Below are positions 16,356 through 26,683 of a DNA stretch of 36,759 bases, piece after piece. The first letter of the stretch is position 1; each line of letters begins with the position of its first letter. The DNA comes from Shewanella indica (GTDB taxonomy: Bacteria > Pseudomonadota > Gammaproteobacteria > Enterobacterales > Shewanellaceae). The notes below the pieces were generated by a model. The model did no database searches. It was not told where the DNA came from and was given only the letters and a program-made list of their open reading frames with translations. The stretch is taken from the NCBI RefSeq assembly GCF_002836975.1, contig NZ_NIJK01000035.1:979-37737 (forward strand), written 5' to 3'. A program made the translations under genes and the position numbers.

Positions 16356-16917
16356 CGAACCTCCCCAGCTTGAGGCGACCCAGGCTATCACCACTTACCA
16401 ACACCTCAACGGTTTCGCCCATGCTGTCGCTGGTAATAAAGCTCAGTTCGAAAGCTGTCATTTCGCCACTTGGCAACAGCATGATCTGCGGCTCGGGAAA
16501 CTTCTTTTTGTCCGCGTCCGATTCCTCGATAAAGGGCTCGTCGAACCAGGAGTCCTGCTCTTCATCTTCCTGCACCAAAGGCAGGCCTTCGAGCTCTACC
16601 GACAGTTTGATGCCTTCCGGCAACTGCTTTTCGGCCAGTAGCCTGTCCTGCTCCAGCGGTTGCCATTTGTTCTCTTTAAACAGCACGAAGTGGTACTTGT
16701 CCTTGTCCACCACTATGCCGATAAACTGGCCACTGAGTACGGTTTCATCCAGTACAGTCTCGGTGGCCGCCATAAATCTCTGCGCCTCACGGGTTAACTG
16801 TTGCTTGGGACCGCTGTCCCCCATTGTCATGGTCACAGCCGTAGCTGCCAGCCCCATCAGCAGCACTACCAACATCACTTCCAGCAGGGTAAAACCCCGT
16901 GAGTGCTTGTTTTGCAT
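16342..16917 (-). CDS. gspH: minor pseudopilin GspH
   Basis: A 191-residue minor pseudopilin with the cleavage site RG-FTLLEVMLVVLLMG. An acidic loop follows in the middle (VQEDEEQDSWFDEPFIEES). Length fits GspH. It starts one base after the gspG stop, without a strong ribosome-binding site of its own, so coupling to gspG is likely. Confidence 0.92.
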   Translation of the reverse strand: MQNKHSRGFTLLEVMLVVLLMGLAATAVTMTMGDSGPKQQLTREAQRFMAATETVLDETVLSGQFIGIVVDKDKYHFVLFKENKWQPLEQDRLLAEKQLPEGIKLSVELEGLPLVQEDEEQDSWFDEPFIEESDADKKKFPEPQIMLLPSGEMTAFELSFITSDSMGETVEVLVSGDSLGRLKLGRFDDFE

Positions 16918-16918
16918 C

Positions 16919-17353
16919 TTATTGGAAATCTTGCAGATTCCAGTTGCCTATATCGTCTTCTGTGCCGGGCTGGCTATCAGGGCCTGAGCTGAAGACGTCT
17001 ATCTTGCCGTGTTCGCCCGGGCTCATCAGTAGATAAGGATTACCCCAGGGATCCATAGGCAGACGCTTAACGTAGCCTCCGTCGCGGTAGTTACGTGGCT
17101 CAGGAGAAATGGTCGGCTTCTGGACCAGAGCTTCCAGTCCCTGTTCGGTTGTGGGGTACACGCTGTTGTCCAGCTTGTACATGTCCAGCTGGTTTTCCAA
17201 TGCGACTATGTCAGACACCGCTTTTTGTTGGTCTGCCTTGTCCTTGTTACCCATCAGATTGGGTACCACCATGGAGGCCAAGATCCCCAGGATCACTATC
17301 ACCACCATCACTTCCAACAGGGTAAAACCTTTCTGTCTGTTGTTGCTTTGCAT
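16919..17353 (-). CDS. gspG: major pseudopilin GspG
   Basis: A 144-residue major pseudopilin that forms the type II secretion pseudopilus. The prepilin site is QKG-FTLLEVMVVIVILGILA. The calcium-binding end region is recognisable (FSSGPDSQPGTEDDIGNW), as is DPWGNPYLL. Its maturation needs a prepilin peptidase (GspO/PilD), which is not encoded in the window and is presumably shared with type IV pili elsewhere. Confidence 0.95.
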   Translation of the reverse strand: MQSNNRQKGFTLLEVMVVIVILGILASMVVPNLMGNKDKADQQKAVSDIVALENQLDMYKLDNSVYPTTEQGLEALVQKPTISPEPRNYRDGGYVKRLPMDPWGNPYLLMSPGEHGKIDVFSSGPDSQPGTEDDIGNWNLQDFQ

Positions 17354-17402
17354 TAACTTACTTCCTCCTAAAAAATCTCAAATGGCTGCGGTGAAATAAG
17401 AC

Positions 17403-18626
17403 TCAGCCACTAATCATATTGTTGAGCGCCAATATCGGTTGCAAAATTGCCAGAACAATAAACAACACTATCCCGGCCATACTCACCACCAACAGAGGTT
17501 CGAACACCCCCAAGGCGATATTGACGTTGGACTCGAACTCCCTGTCCTGGTTATCTGCGGCGCGCTCCAGCATCTGCTCCAGCTCACCACTCTTCTCACC
17601 CGAGGCTATCATATACAACATCATCGGCGGGAACAGCTTGGTATTAGTCAGTGCCGCCCCCAGACTGGTTCCCTCACGCACTCTGGCCGTGGCCTCTTCC
17701 ACTGCCTGACGTACCCGCACATTCAGCAAGACCTCACTGGCAATCCGCATGCCATCAAGCAGCGGCACTGAACTGGCACTGAGGATACTCAAGGTTCGGG
17801 CAAAGCGTGAAGTATTCAACCCCTTACTGACTTTGCCCACCACAGGCAAACGCAGCAACAGCTTGTGATACTTGAGTTTGAAGGCGGGCTTGGTAAGCAT
17901 CTTCTGAAACAGCAGTGCCAGCAATACTATCGCGCCGAGGACGAACAAGCCGTAATGCTGGACAAAGTCAGAGGCGGCGATCAAAAACTGGGTGGTACCG
18001 GGTAACTCCTGGCCCATATGTTCAAATTGACCAACTACTTTGGGCACTACGGCCGCCAGCAGCACGGCGATAACGCCGATAGCCACTGTGGTCAGCACTA
18101 TGGGGTAGATCATCGCCTGGGTCAGCTTGGTCTTGAGTTGTTGTCGCCGCTCTGTGTAGTCTGCCAGACGATTGAGTACGATTTCCAGATGACCGGACTT
18201 TTCGCCCGAGGCCACCATGGCGCGGTAGAGATCATCAAACACATGGGGAAACTCGGCCATGGAGTCGGCCAGCGAGTAGCCTTCCACCACTCGCGAGCGT
18301 ACCGCCATCACCATGGAGGCGAGACGGTCTTTTTCGCACTGTTGGCCTACGGCCTTGAGGGCTTCTTCCACCGGCAAACCGGCAGCGACCAGAGTCGCTA
18401 TCTGGCGGGTGATTAGCGCCAGTTCAGCCACAGAGATCTTCTTGCGCCGCGCCAACCAACTGCCACTGCTGGCCTTGGCTTCTTTTTCGGTGACCGGGGC
18501 GATATCCAGCGGCATCAGCTTCTGTTCACGCAGTTGACTGCGAGCCAGTCTGGCGGTATCGGCTTCGATAACCCCTTTGACTTGCTTTCCGGCTTGATTG
18601 AGCGCCTTATACTCGAATGCCGCCAT
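17403..18626 (-). CDS. gspF: type II secretion inner-membrane platform protein GspF
   Basis: A 407-residue polytopic protein with two GspF domains, each with the SGEKSG motif (VASGEKSGHLE and IASGEKSGELE), and three main hydrophobic segments near residues 170, 225 and 380. It sits under the pseudopilus and contacts GspE and GspL. It starts 3 bp after gspE with GAGGAG upstream. Confidence 0.95.
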   Translation of the reverse strand: MAAFEYKALNQAGKQVKGVIEADTARLARSQLREQKLMPLDIAPVTEKEAKASSGSWLARRKKISVAELALITRQIATLVAAGLPVEEALKAVGQQCEKDRLASMVMAVRSRVVEGYSLADSMAEFPHVFDDLYRAMVASGEKSGHLEIVLNRLADYTERRQQLKTKLTQAMIYPIVLTTVAIGVIAVLLAAVVPKVVGQFEHMGQELPGTTQFLIAASDFVQHYGLFVLGAIVLLALLFQKMLTKPAFKLKYHKLLLRLPVVGKVSKGLNTSRFARTLSILSASSVPLLDGMRIASEVLLNVRVRQAVEEATARVREGTSLGAALTNTKLFPPMMLYMIASGEKSGELEQMLERAADNQDREFESNVNIALGVFEPLLVVSMAGIVLFIVLAILQPILALNNMISG

Positions 18627-18629
18627 GAA

Positions 18630-20195
18630 TTACTCCTCGCGGGTCACGCGCAGCACTTCTTCCAGGGTAGTGATCCCCGCCAGCACCTTGACCATGCCAT
18701 CATGGCGAATGCTGGGGCTGTGTTGACGAATATATTTTTCAATCGCCAGTTCGCCACGGCCACCGTGGATGAGTTCGCGGACGTTGTCGTCCACCAGCAG
18801 CAGTTCATGGATCCCGGTACGGCCACGATAGCCGTTATGGCCACAGCTCTTGCAGCCCTTGGCGCGATAGATCACCGCATCTTCATCGCCTATGCCCAGG
18901 AGCTCACGTTCACGGGCATCCGGGGCATGGGCTTCCTTACACTCGTTACACAGAGTCCGCACCAGGCGCTGGGCCAGCACCCCAAGCAGACTGGAAGACA
19001 CCAGGAAAGGTTCAACGCCCATGTCCTGCAAGCGGGTAATGGCGCCGGAAGCCGTGTTGGTGTGCAAGGTAGAGATCACCAGGTGACCGGTGAGTGAGGC
19101 CTGCACCGCAATCTGCGCCGTTTCCAGGTCACGGATTTCCCCTATCATCACCACATCAGGATCCTGACGCAAAATGGCTCGCAATCCGCGGGCGAAGGTC
19201 ATATCCACCTTGGTGTTGACCTGGGTTTGGCCTATGCCTTCCAGCTCGTATTCAATCGGGTCTTCAACTGTGAGTATGTTGATGTCGTTGTGATTGATTT
19301 CGGTCAGACCGGCATAGAGGGTAGTACTCTTACCCGACCCCGTAGGGCCGGTCACCAGAATAATGCCGTGAGGTTTACGGATCAGTTCATCGAACTGGTG
19401 GCGAATGCTGTCTTTCATTCCCAGTTGTGCCAAGTCCAGATTGCCGGCGTTCTTGTCCAGCAGACGCAGTACGACCCGCTCGCCGTGGCTCGATGGCATG
19501 GTCGATACCCGCACATCCACGGCGCGGCCACCGATACGCAGTGAGATCCGGCCATCCTGCGGTACCCGCTTTTCGGCGATATCCAAACGGGCCATGACCT
19601 TGATCCGCGATACCAGGAGTGATGAAAGCTTACGGTTCGGCTTGAGTACTTCCTTGAGCACGCCATCGACCCGGAAACGCACCACCAGCTGCTTCTCGTA
19701 GGTTTCGATGTGAATATCCGAAGCTTCCTCTTTGATGGCTTCGGACAATAGCGCGTTGATCAGCTTGATGATGGGCGCATCATCTTCTCCTTCCAGCAGA
19801 TCTTCGGTCTGCGGCATCTCTTCTGCCAGGGTAAAGAGATCCATCTCATTGCCTATGTCTTCCATCAACTGCTGCGCCTCGGAAGAATTACTCTGATAGG
19901 CCTGAGTCAGGTAGCGCTCAAACTCATTGGCTTCCAGTTTGTGCAGCGGCAGTTCCTGGCCGGCATAGCGACGCACCTCAAACAGCACAGACAAGGGCGT
20001 TGCCTGGGTGTAATAGAGGGTCAGCCGTTCCTCCGGGTCTTTGCTGAGCACCAGGTTGTATCTGTGAGCAAAGGCAAATGGCAGTCGCTCACGACTGCTT
20101 GAATGAAACAGTTCGTCACTCTCGGACTCGGCGACCAACGCCAGTTCACTGGAAACCTGGGCCAGATCGTCTGTTGGCGGCTGGACTTCACTCAT
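18630..20195 (-). CDS. gspE: type II secretion ATPase GspE
   Basis: A 521-residue cytoplasmic AAA-type ATPase that powers secretion. It has the Walker A motif [10 protein letters not shown] (about 283-292), the Walker B region [14 protein letters not shown] (about 350-363), His box STLHTN, and the four-cysteine zinc site (CNEC and CKSC, about 416-451). The ATG at 20195 is chosen because AGGG lies 8 bp upstream and the gene then overlaps the gspD stop by only 8 bp; an ATG at 20219 has no good site. Confidence 0.95.
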   Translation of the reverse strand: MSEVQPPTDDLAQVSSELALVAESESDELFHSSSRERLPFAFAHRYNLVLSKDPEERLTLYYTQATPLSVLFEVRRYAGQELPLHKLEANEFERYLTQAYQSNSSEAQQLMEDIGNEMDLFTLAEEMPQTEDLLEGEDDAPIIKLINALLSEAIKEEASDIHIETYEKQLVVRFRVDGVLKEVLKPNRKLSSLLVSRIKVMARLDIAEKRVPQDGRISLRIGGRAVDVRVSTMPSSHGERVVLRLLDKNAGNLDLAQLGMKDSIRHQFDELIRKPHGIILVTGPTGSGKSTTLYAGLTEINHNDINILTVEDPIEYELEGIGQTQVNTKVDMTFARGLRAILRQDPDVVMIGEIRDLETAQIAVQASLTGHLVISTLHTNTASGAITRLQDMGVEPFLVSSSLLGVLAQRLVRTLCNECKEAHAPDARERELLGIGDEDAVIYRAKGCKSCGHNGYRGRTGIHELLLVDDNVRELIHGGRGELAIEKYIRQHSPSIRHDGMVKVLAGITTLEEVLRVTREE

Positions 20196-22311
20196 CGGCT
20201 TCGCCCTGCTTGTTTTCATCCAGCGTCTTCAAGGTGGAGTCTGTTTTACGCATCTTGGTATCCAGCCCCTTACCCTGCTTGTAACGATCGAGGATCTCAT
20301 TGACTTCAGGCGGCAGATACTCTTCCTGGCTCCATTCTTCCAGAATAGGCACATCAGTCCTCGGCATCAGGTTGATACCACGTTCTTGCTGTTCCAGCTG
20401 CAGGGCACGGAAGTAGTTGTATTTACGGCCGGCAATGCCTTCCATAGTGACACCATCACGGATGATGGTCGGCTTGATAAATACCATCAGGTTCTTTTTC
20501 TTCTTGCCGCTGCTGGATGACTTGAACAGATGCCCCAGAATCGGGATATCGCCCAGGAAAGGTACTTTCTGGACGCTTTCCTGTACCTCTTCATTAATTA
20601 GCCCCCCCAGCACCACGATTTGGCCCGAGTCGGCCATTACGGTAGTCGTCAGGCGGCGGGTGGCAAAGGTCACGTCCACATTGGTCTTGCCGTTGATGCC
20701 GGAGACTTCCTGCTCAATGGTGAGCTTGACGGCATTGCCTTCGTTGATCTGCGGCACTACCTTGAGCTTAACCCCGACTTCTTTGCGTTCAACGGTTTGG
20801 AATGGGTTGCTGTTGCCATTGCTGGAGTTCTGCGCGCCAGTAAGGATAGGCACTTCGTCACCAACGATGAATGAGGCTTCCTGGTTGTCCAGGGTAGTAA
20901 TAGAAGGGGTCGCCAATACGTTTGAGTTGGTATCGCTGGACACCGCCTGTATCAGAGCGCCAAAGTCGCCCATGGTCACACCCCAGGCCATGCCGTTCAC
21001 CTTGCCGAGCGCCTGGGCCAACAGGGTGATATCGCCCTTGGTGTCAGGGTTGTCGGTACAGGTCATGTTGTCACCCGAACCGGTACAGGTCTGGGAGGCT
21101 TTCTTGTCCTGCGCATTCCAGATACCCGCGCCTATCTCCCCTATAGTGGGGCCCAGGTTGTTGAACTGAGTACCGCCGCCGGCCTCGGTGGCCCACTGAA
21201 TGCCGAAGCCCACATCATCCCCTTCGGCGACCTCGACTATGATGGCCTCCACCAGTACCTGGGCGCGGCGGATATCCAATTGGTTGATCACGCTCTCCAG
21301 GGTACGCATCTGATCCGGCTCAGCGCTGATCACCAGGGCATTGGTGTCTTCATGGGCCATGATATTGATTTCATTGCGGCGTTTACCGCCAGCACTGCCG
21401 GGGGCTGGTGCTGCACCATCTTTAGCTTCCAGCTTTTGGGCAAACCCTGTCAGCACTTCCACCAGGTCTTCGGCCTTGGCATAACGCAGATAACGCACCT
21501 TGGTATTGCCTGTGCTGGCCTGTTCGGCATCGAGGCGATGAATAAGCTCTACTACTCGCTGACGACTGCGTTCATCGCCACTGACTACCACGGCGTTGAT
21601 CCGCTCATCGGCCACCACCTTGGGCGCTTGGCCCGGTAGCTGTGCCTGGTTGGCGCTGGCGCGATAGAGGGTATCTATGATCCGCACCATCTCACCGGCA
21701 GAAGCGTATTCCAAGGGCACCACCTGCACTTCAGTGTCGCCCTGCTTGTCTACCCGGCGCACGATTTCCACCAGCTTGTTGACCACATTGGCACGGCCGG
21801 TGATCATCAACACATTGGAAGGATCATAGTTGACCACGTTGCCGCCACCGGCGTTGTCATTGAGCTGACGCAGCAAAGGTGCCAGTTGCTTGGCCTCCGT
21901 GTTGTACAGCGCCACTATGCGGGTCACCATCTCGTCGCCAAGTCCCGGGGTATTGTCATCGGCAACCCGAATCGAAGAGGTCTTGGCGTCTTTGTCTTTA
22001 ATCACCTTGATGACATTGTTTTCCAGCTCGACCACAGCATAGCCGTAGACCTGCAGCACGTTGAGGAAAAATTGGTAATATTGCTCGTCGTTGAGCATGT
22101 CATAGCTGCGGACGTTGATTTTGCCGCGAATAGTGGGATCGACAATGATGGTCTTGTTGAGGTTTTTACCAACTATGTTGATAAACTCCTGAATATCTGT
22201 GCCTTTAAAGTTTGCCGCATATTGCTCAGACCAAGCGCTTGGCTGGGTCAGCAAGGCCGCGGTAGCTACCAGACCAGCGATAAGCTTGGTTCGAATCCGT
22301 TTATTGTTCAT
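20188..22311 (-). CDS. gspD: type II secretion outer-membrane secretin GspD
   Basis: A 707-residue secretin forming the outer-membrane channel. It has a signal peptide (to about QPSAWS), N0-N3 domains, and the secretin core with [20 protein letters not shown] and [16 protein letters not shown]. In the core is an inserted stretch with a cysteine pair, [15 protein letters not shown], of the kind seen in the cap-gate region of Vibrio-type secretins. A hydrophilic C-terminal end would carry the pilotin-binding part. The ATG at 22311 fits the signal peptide; the longer frame is preceded by a non-signal stretch overlapping gspC. Confidence 0.95.
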   Translation of the reverse strand: MNNKRIRTKLIAGLVATAALLTQPSAWSEQYAANFKGTDIQEFINIVGKNLNKTIIVDPTIRGKINVRSYDMLNDEQYYQFFLNVLQVYGYAVVELENNVIKVIKDKDAKTSSIRVADDNTPGLGDEMVTRIVALYNTEAKQLAPLLRQLNDNAGGGNVVNYDPSNVLMITGRANVVNKLVEIVRRVDKQGDTEVQVVPLEYASAGEMVRIIDTLYRASANQAQLPGQAPKVVADERINAVVVSGDERSRQRVVELIHRLDAEQASTGNTKVRYLRYAKAEDLVEVLTGFAQKLEAKDGAAPAPGSAGGKRRNEINIMAHEDTNALVISAEPDQMRTLESVINQLDIRRAQVLVEAIIVEVAEGDDVGFGIQWATEAGGGTQFNNLGPTIGEIGAGIWNAQDKKASQTCTGSGDNMTCTDNPDTKGDITLLAQALGKVNGMAWGVTMGDFGALIQAVSSDTNSNVLATPSITTLDNQEASFIVGDEVPILTGAQNSSNGNSNPFQTVERKEVGVKLKVVPQINEGNAVKLTIEQEVSGINGKTNVDVTFATRRLTTTVMADSGQIVVLGGLINEEVQESVQKVPFLGDIPILGHLFKSSSSGKKKKNLMVFIKPTIIRDGVTMEGIAGRKYNYFRALQLEQQERGINLMPRTDVPILEEWSQEEYLPPEVNEILDRYKQGKGLDTKMRKTDSTLKTLDENKQGEADE

Positions 22312-22336
22312 TATTGTGCTTTCCTCTAAACCTGCT

Positions 22337-23248
22337 TTATTGCGGCAAACTGAACATGATTTCAACCAACTGACCTTCGCGCTCTACCATCACAGAGACT
22401 TCGGTCAGCTCCGGCAACTGGCCCATCACCTCCAGCGCCTGACTCATATCAGTTAAATCATAACCATTGATGGATTTTGCCAGGTCATTGGGCTGGAACC
22501 CGGCATCCTTGAATAATCCGGCATCTTTGCCCGGATTGAGTCTGTACCCTTGCACTTCGCCATCCTTTTGAACCGGTGAAATTGCCAGGTAATCGGTAAT
22601 CTTGCTGGGATCGGCCAGCAACTCATCGCGGGAAGCCACCAACTCGCGGCCAATGTCGGCATCACGGCGGTCAACCTTGGTCACGTCACCACCGCTGCGG
22701 GCCTGTTGCAGCTGAGCATTGGCTTGTGACTGAGTAGTATATTGCAGGCCGTCGAGCATCAGGGTTTCGTAACGACCGGCATTGGTAATAATGATACGGT
22801 CGGCATACACCTCTTTCAGCGATGCTGAGGTGCCCTTGATCTTATCGCCCAGACTGTAGGTTTCCTGGCTGCCTTGAGACTCGATAATTGCCAGGCCTTT
22901 CTGCTCGGCGCTGGACGCCACCACCCCGGTCAACAGAATCGACAGTGACGTTTTGGGCGCATCTGTGATCATTTCCGTTGAGACTTCTTTAGGCTTGGTG
23001 CTGCTGGCGTCTTTTTTGCCGAACAGCGCCAAACCATTGATACCGCTGATATCGACATTCTGTGATTGGGGACCAGACACCGGGGTTGGTGTCCAGTTGG
23101 CAGTCGGTTTTCCTGTTGGGATCAGTTTCCAACTAATCTGTGCCGTCAAATACAGAACCAATAGCAACAATAGCCAAAACACGGCAGTGCTGGCGGGTTT
23201 TTGCGGTATGCTGCCCGTCTTGGCGATAATCTTATCCAATAAATCCAT
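22337..23248 (-). CDS. gspC: type II secretion protein GspC
   Basis: A 303-residue inner-membrane protein linking the platform to the GspD secretin. It has a short cytoplasmic start, one transmembrane helix (about 23-41), a homology-region domain (residues about 75-165, GLALFGKKDA to RYETLMLDG) and a C-terminal PDZ domain (LAISPVQKDGEVQGYRLNPG onward). It is the first gene of the gspCDEFGHIJKLMN operon, 25 bp before gspD. Confidence 0.94.
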   Translation of the reverse strand: MDLLDKIIAKTGSIPQKPASTAVFWLLLLLVLYLTAQISWKLIPTGKPTANWTPTPVSGPQSQNVDISGINGLALFGKKDASSTKPKEVSTEMITDAPKTSLSILLTGVVASSAEQKGLAIIESQGSQETYSLGDKIKGTSASLKEVYADRIIITNAGRYETLMLDGLQYTTQSQANAQLQQARSGGDVTKVDRRDADIGRELVASRDELLADPSKITDYLAISPVQKDGEVQGYRLNPGKDAGLFKDAGFQPNDLAKSINGYDLTDMSQALEVMGQLPELTEVSVMVEREGQLVEIMFSLPQ

Positions 23249-23506
23249 ATTTTCCGGACCCTCTAATCAGGTCTCTGTTCTGATTATAATAGTGAATGAA
23301 ACCTTCGCCATGCTAACTCACACTCTTGTTTGCAACAAGACCATAACAGGGGGTTGGTTGGCGAAAATTGTACGATTATGCTACCTTTGCGCGCCTGGAA
23401 AGGGTGTGAAGCGCTCCACTGTTTAACCCCGTATTGGCGGCTTGGACAAGGGGTTTATCCCCGAGTTGTGAGCTCATCCCCTTTTTCAATTATGACAGGA
23501 GTATCC
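23249..23506. promoter_or_regulatory. divergent gspC / hslR promoter region
   Basis: For gspC (minus strand) a TATAAT box lies at 23283-23288, about 35 bp before the start, with no clear -35 box. For hslR (plus strand) TTGGTT at 23354-23359 and TATGCT at 23377-23382 are spaced by 17 bp. No operator was recognised. Confidence 0.4.
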
Positions 23507-23905
23507 ATGGCCAATAGCAATGACAACGCCGAGGCGGTCCGGCTCGATAAATGGCTCTGGGCGGCGCGCTTTTACAAGACCCGCGCCCTGGCCAAAGAGA
23601 TGATCAACGGCGGTAAAGTACATTACAACGGTCAAAGAGCCAAATCCAGCAAGCTGGCAGAAGTCGGTGCGCGCATTAGGTTACGCCAGGGATATGACGA
23701 AAAAGAGATCGTCATAAAAAAAGTTTCCGGTGTCCGTCAGGGAGCGGCTATCGCCCAGAGCCTGTACGAAGAAACGCCGCAGAGCATACAAAAACGGGAA
23801 AGCAATGCTGAAGCCAGAAGGCTCAACATATTGCATAATCCGGCGCCCGATACCAAGCCGGATAAGAAACAGCGGCGGCAAATCATTCGCTTCCGCGAGA
23901 CCTGA
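23507..23905 (+). CDS. hslR: HslR, heat-shock protein 15 (ribosome-associated S4-domain protein)
   Basis: A 132-residue small RNA-binding protein with an S4 domain at the N-terminus ([20 protein letters not shown], then [12 protein letters not shown]) and a basic C-terminal tail ([11 protein letters not shown]). E. coli Hsp15 (133 residues) binds stalled 50S subunits carrying nascent chain and recycles them. The ATG at 23507 is chosen because AGGAG lies 6 bp upstream; an ATG five codons earlier overlaps that site. It starts a two-gene operon with hslO, 19 bp downstream, an arrangement conserved in E. coli. Confidence 0.92.
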   Translation: MANSNDNAEAVRLDKWLWAARFYKTRALAKEMINGGKVHYNGQRAKSSKLAEVGARIRLRQGYDEKEIVIKKVSGVRQGAAIAQSLYEETPQSIQKRESNAEARRLNILHNPAPDTKPDKKQRRQIIRFRET

Positions 23906-23924
23906 ATTAACTGTGAGAAACCCA

Positions 23925-24788
23925 ATGAACCAAGATACTCTCCATCGCTATCTGTTTGATAACGCTGATGTAAGGGGTGAACTGGCCCAGCTTGGTGATA
24001 GCTATCGCCAGATAATTAGCACCCATGATTACCCGGAGCGCCTTAAGGTCCTGCTGGGTGAGTTGCTGGCGGCGACTTCGCTGCTGACGGCAACACTGAA
24101 ATTTGAAGGTGATATCAGTGTACAGCTTCAGGGGCAGGGTGGTCCGGTGTCACTGGCGGTGATCAACGGCAATAACCGTCAGGAATTAAGGGGCGTTGCC
24201 CGCTGGCAAGGCGAGATTGCCACAGATGCAACACTGGATCAGCTCTTTGGCCAAGGTTATATGGTCATCACCCTGACCCCGACCGAAGGTGAGCGTTATC
24301 AAGGGGTAGTGGCCCTGGATAAGCCCAGCATCGCAGAATGTCTGGAGAGCTACTTTGAGCAGTCGGAGCAATTGCCTACAGGTATTTGGTTATTTGCCAA
24401 TGGTGAACATGCCGCCGGTATGCTGTTGCAGGTATTGCCGAGTGAGCAGAGTGAAAATACCGAGTTTGAACACCTGACTCAGCTGACCGCTACTATTAAA
24501 GCTGAAGAATTGTTCAGCCTGCCGGCTACTGAAGTCCTGCACCGTCTTTACCATCAGGAGCAGGTACGGTTGTTCGACCCAGTAAGCGTCAGCTTCAAGT
24601 GTACCTGTTCCCGTGAGCGCAGTGCCGCAGCGATCCGCACCCTGGCGAAGGAAGAGATAGACGCTATCATTCAGGAGAAGGGGCTGGTGGAGATGGGTTG
24701 TGAATATTGCAACAGTCACTATCGCTTCGATGCCATCGATATCGAAGCCATCTTTGCCAACAGTCAGACACCTAATACTCCCCAATAA
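23925..24788 (+). CDS. hslO: HslO (Hsp33), redox-regulated chaperone
   Basis: A 287-residue holdase activated by oxidation. The C-terminal zinc switch is intact: Cys226 and Cys228 (CTC) and Cys259 and Cys262 (CEYC), spaced as C-x-C-x30-C-x2-C. The N-terminal core has [20 protein letters not shown]. The ATG at 23925 matches the family length (E. coli 292); the longer frame runs back through hslR and is not translated as such. Confidence 0.95.
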   Translation: MNQDTLHRYLFDNADVRGELAQLGDSYRQIISTHDYPERLKVLLGELLAATSLLTATLKFEGDISVQLQGQGGPVSLAVINGNNRQELRGVARWQGEIATDATLDQLFGQGYMVITLTPTEGERYQGVVALDKPSIAECLESYFEQSEQLPTGIWLFANGEHAAGMLLQVLPSEQSENTEFEHLTQLTATIKAEELFSLPATEVLHRLYHQEQVRLFDPVSVSFKCTCSRERSAAAIRTLAKEEIDAIIQEKGLVEMGCEYCNSHYRFDAIDIEAIFANSQTPNTPQ

Positions 24789-24812
24789 CGGGGGCGATAT
24801 TCAGTTGTTTTT

Positions 24813-24843
24813 AAGAGAGCGAGTGATCGCTCTCTTTTTTTTG
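24813..24843 (+). terminator. hslO rho-independent terminator
   Basis: Stem AAGAGAGCGA / TCGCTCTCTT with loop GTGA, followed by a long T run. Confidence 0.9.
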
Positions 24844-24953
24844 TCATTTTTCAGAACGTGCTCACACTTTAGCCGCGGCTTAAGTTACAATCGCGCCAAC
24901 CCGACAGCAGACCGGGACTATATCAGACCTCATAATAGATGGAGACCTTACTT

Positions 24954-26495
24954 ATGGCGGCAGAAGCAAACCGCATTCAACTCAACCTCAACAGTGCCCA
25001 ACTGGTCGAGCAGGCGATTCTGCGCGGTGAAGGCAGATTAACAGCCAACGGTGCTCTGGTGGCTCAGACCGGCGAGCGCACCGGCCGTTCCCCCGCCGAC
25101 CGTTTTATCGTCAAGGAGCCGGGTACCGAGGCTGATATCGAGTGGGGCGTGGTCAACCAGGCGTTTGAACCTCAGAAGTTTGCCGCCCTGTGGGAGCAAG
25201 TCGAAGCCTATCTGGCCGACAAACAAGTATTTGTCTCTGAGCTGGAAGTCGGCGCCGATGCCGAACACTACCTGCCTATCAGAGTCACGACCGAATACGC
25301 CTGGCACCAATTGTTTGCCCGTAATCTGTTTATCGTACCTGAGCACTATAACCAGAGCCACAAACCCGAGTGGCAGATCATCAACGCCCCAGGCTTTGTC
25401 TGCTCACCCGAGCGCGATGGCACTAACTCGGACGGTGCAGTGATCATCAACTTCGCCGAGCGTAAGGTACTGCTGGCCGGTATGCGCTATGCCGGTGAAA
25501 TGAAAAAATCCATGTTCTCGGTACAAAACTTCCTGCTGCCGGCCAAAGATGTACTGCCTATGCATTGCTCGGCCAACGTCGGCAAAGATGGCGACACAAC
25601 TCTCTTCTTTGGTCTTTCAGGTACAGGCAAGACTACATTGTCTGCCGATCCCAAGCGTTTTCTGATCGGTGATGATGAACACGGCTGGGCTGAAGGCGGC
25701 GTCTTCAATATTGAAGGCGGCTGCTATGCCAAGTGTATCGATCTCAGTCAGAAGAATGAGCCGGTGATCTGGGATGCGATTCGCTTCGGTACTGTGCTGG
25801 AAAACGTGGTGCTGGATGCTCAGCGAGTGCCTGACTACAAGGATGCCAGCCTGACCGAGAACACTCGCGCCGCTTACCCACTGGAGCATATTGCCCAGCG
25901 TAAGGAAGATAATCGTGGTAACGAGCCTCACGCCGTGGTGTTCCTCACCTGTGATGTTTCCGGCGTCTTGCCTCCGGTAGCCAAACTTAGCAAGGAGCAG
26001 GCAGCTTATCACTTCCTCTCGGGGTATACCGCCAAGGTAGGTTCCACCGAAGTGGGCTCAACCGCCGCGATTCAGTCGACTTTCTCCACCTGTTTCGGTG
26101 CTCCCTTCTTCCCTCGTCCTGCCGGGGTTTATGCCGAGCTGTTGATGAAGCGTATCCAAGCCTTCGGCAGCCAAGTTTACCTGGTGAACACAGGTTGGAC
26201 CGGCGGCCCTTATGGCGTCGGCAAACGTTTCGACATTCCTGTCACCCGCGCCATAGTGGATGCCATCGTCAGCGGTGAACTCAAAGAAGTGCCGACCGAA
26301 CATATCGAGCAGTTGAATCTGGATGTCCCGGTTGCCATTCCCGGCGTCGACAGCGCGCTGCTCAATCCGGTCAACACTTGGGCTGACAAGGAAGAATACG
26401 CCAAGTATGCCAAACAGTTGGCTGAATCTTTCCAGAGCAACTTCGCTAAGTATCAGGTCTCCGATGCCATTAAGGCTGCCGGTCCTAAAGCTTGA
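24954..26495 (+). CDS. pckA: ATP-dependent phosphoenolpyruvate carboxykinase
   Basis: A 513-residue gluconeogenic enzyme converting oxaloacetate and ATP to PEP, CO2 and ADP. The kinase-1a P-loop is [16 protein letters not shown] (GLSGTGKTT at 220-228), with the substrate-binding [12 protein letters not shown] near the N-terminus, the metal-binding His in [10 protein letters not shown] and the ATP-site [12 protein letters not shown] late on. The ATG at 24954 is preferred over one at 24939: the GGAG that could serve as ribosome-binding site lies between them, and [12 protein letters not shown] resembles other Shewanella starts. Single gene between two terminators. Confidence 0.96.
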   Translation: MAAEANRIQLNLNSAQLVEQAILRGEGRLTANGALVAQTGERTGRSPADRFIVKEPGTEADIEWGVVNQAFEPQKFAALWEQVEAYLADKQVFVSELEVGADAEHYLPIRVTTEYAWHQLFARNLFIVPEHYNQSHKPEWQIINAPGFVCSPERDGTNSDGAVIINFAERKVLLAGMRYAGEMKKSMFSVQNFLLPAKDVLPMHCSANVGKDGDTTLFFGLSGTGKTTLSADPKRFLIGDDEHGWAEGGVFNIEGGCYAKCIDLSQKNEPVIWDAIRFGTVLENVVLDAQRVPDYKDASLTENTRAAYPLEHIAQRKEDNRGNEPHAVVFLTCDVSGVLPPVAKLSKEQAAYHFLSGYTAKVGSTEVGSTAAIQSTFSTCFGAPFFPRPAGVYAELLMKRIQAFGSQVYLVNTGWTGGPYGVGKRFDIPVTRAIVDAIVSGELKEVPTEHIEQLNLDVPVAIPGVDSALLNPVNTWADKEEYAKYAKQLAESFQSNFAKYQVSDAIKAAGPKA

Positions 26496-26512
26496 TGACA
26501 GCAGTAAATGAC

Positions 26513-26541
26513 AAAAACGGCTCCTGAATGGAGCCGTTTTT
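26513..26541 (+). terminator. pckA rho-independent terminator
   Basis: Stem AAAAACGGCTCC / GGAGCCGTTTTT with loop TGAAT, 17 bp after the pckA stop. Confidence 0.9.
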
Positions 26542-26683
26542 ATTGGCCAATTCCTGCTCTTGTCATAAAAGGGATTTAGTCTATTCAATGGACTCGCAAA
26601 GACTTAGTGCTTTCGGGGGGTTGTGATCACCCCAAAGGCTAAGGAAAATGCACCTTCAAATTTAATTAATCACGGACGATCAA

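Noticed and set aside
24851..24866. CRP-like sequence TCAGA-N6-TCACA upstream of pckA
   Set aside because: Only one half matches the consensus, so the evidence is too weak to annotate a site.
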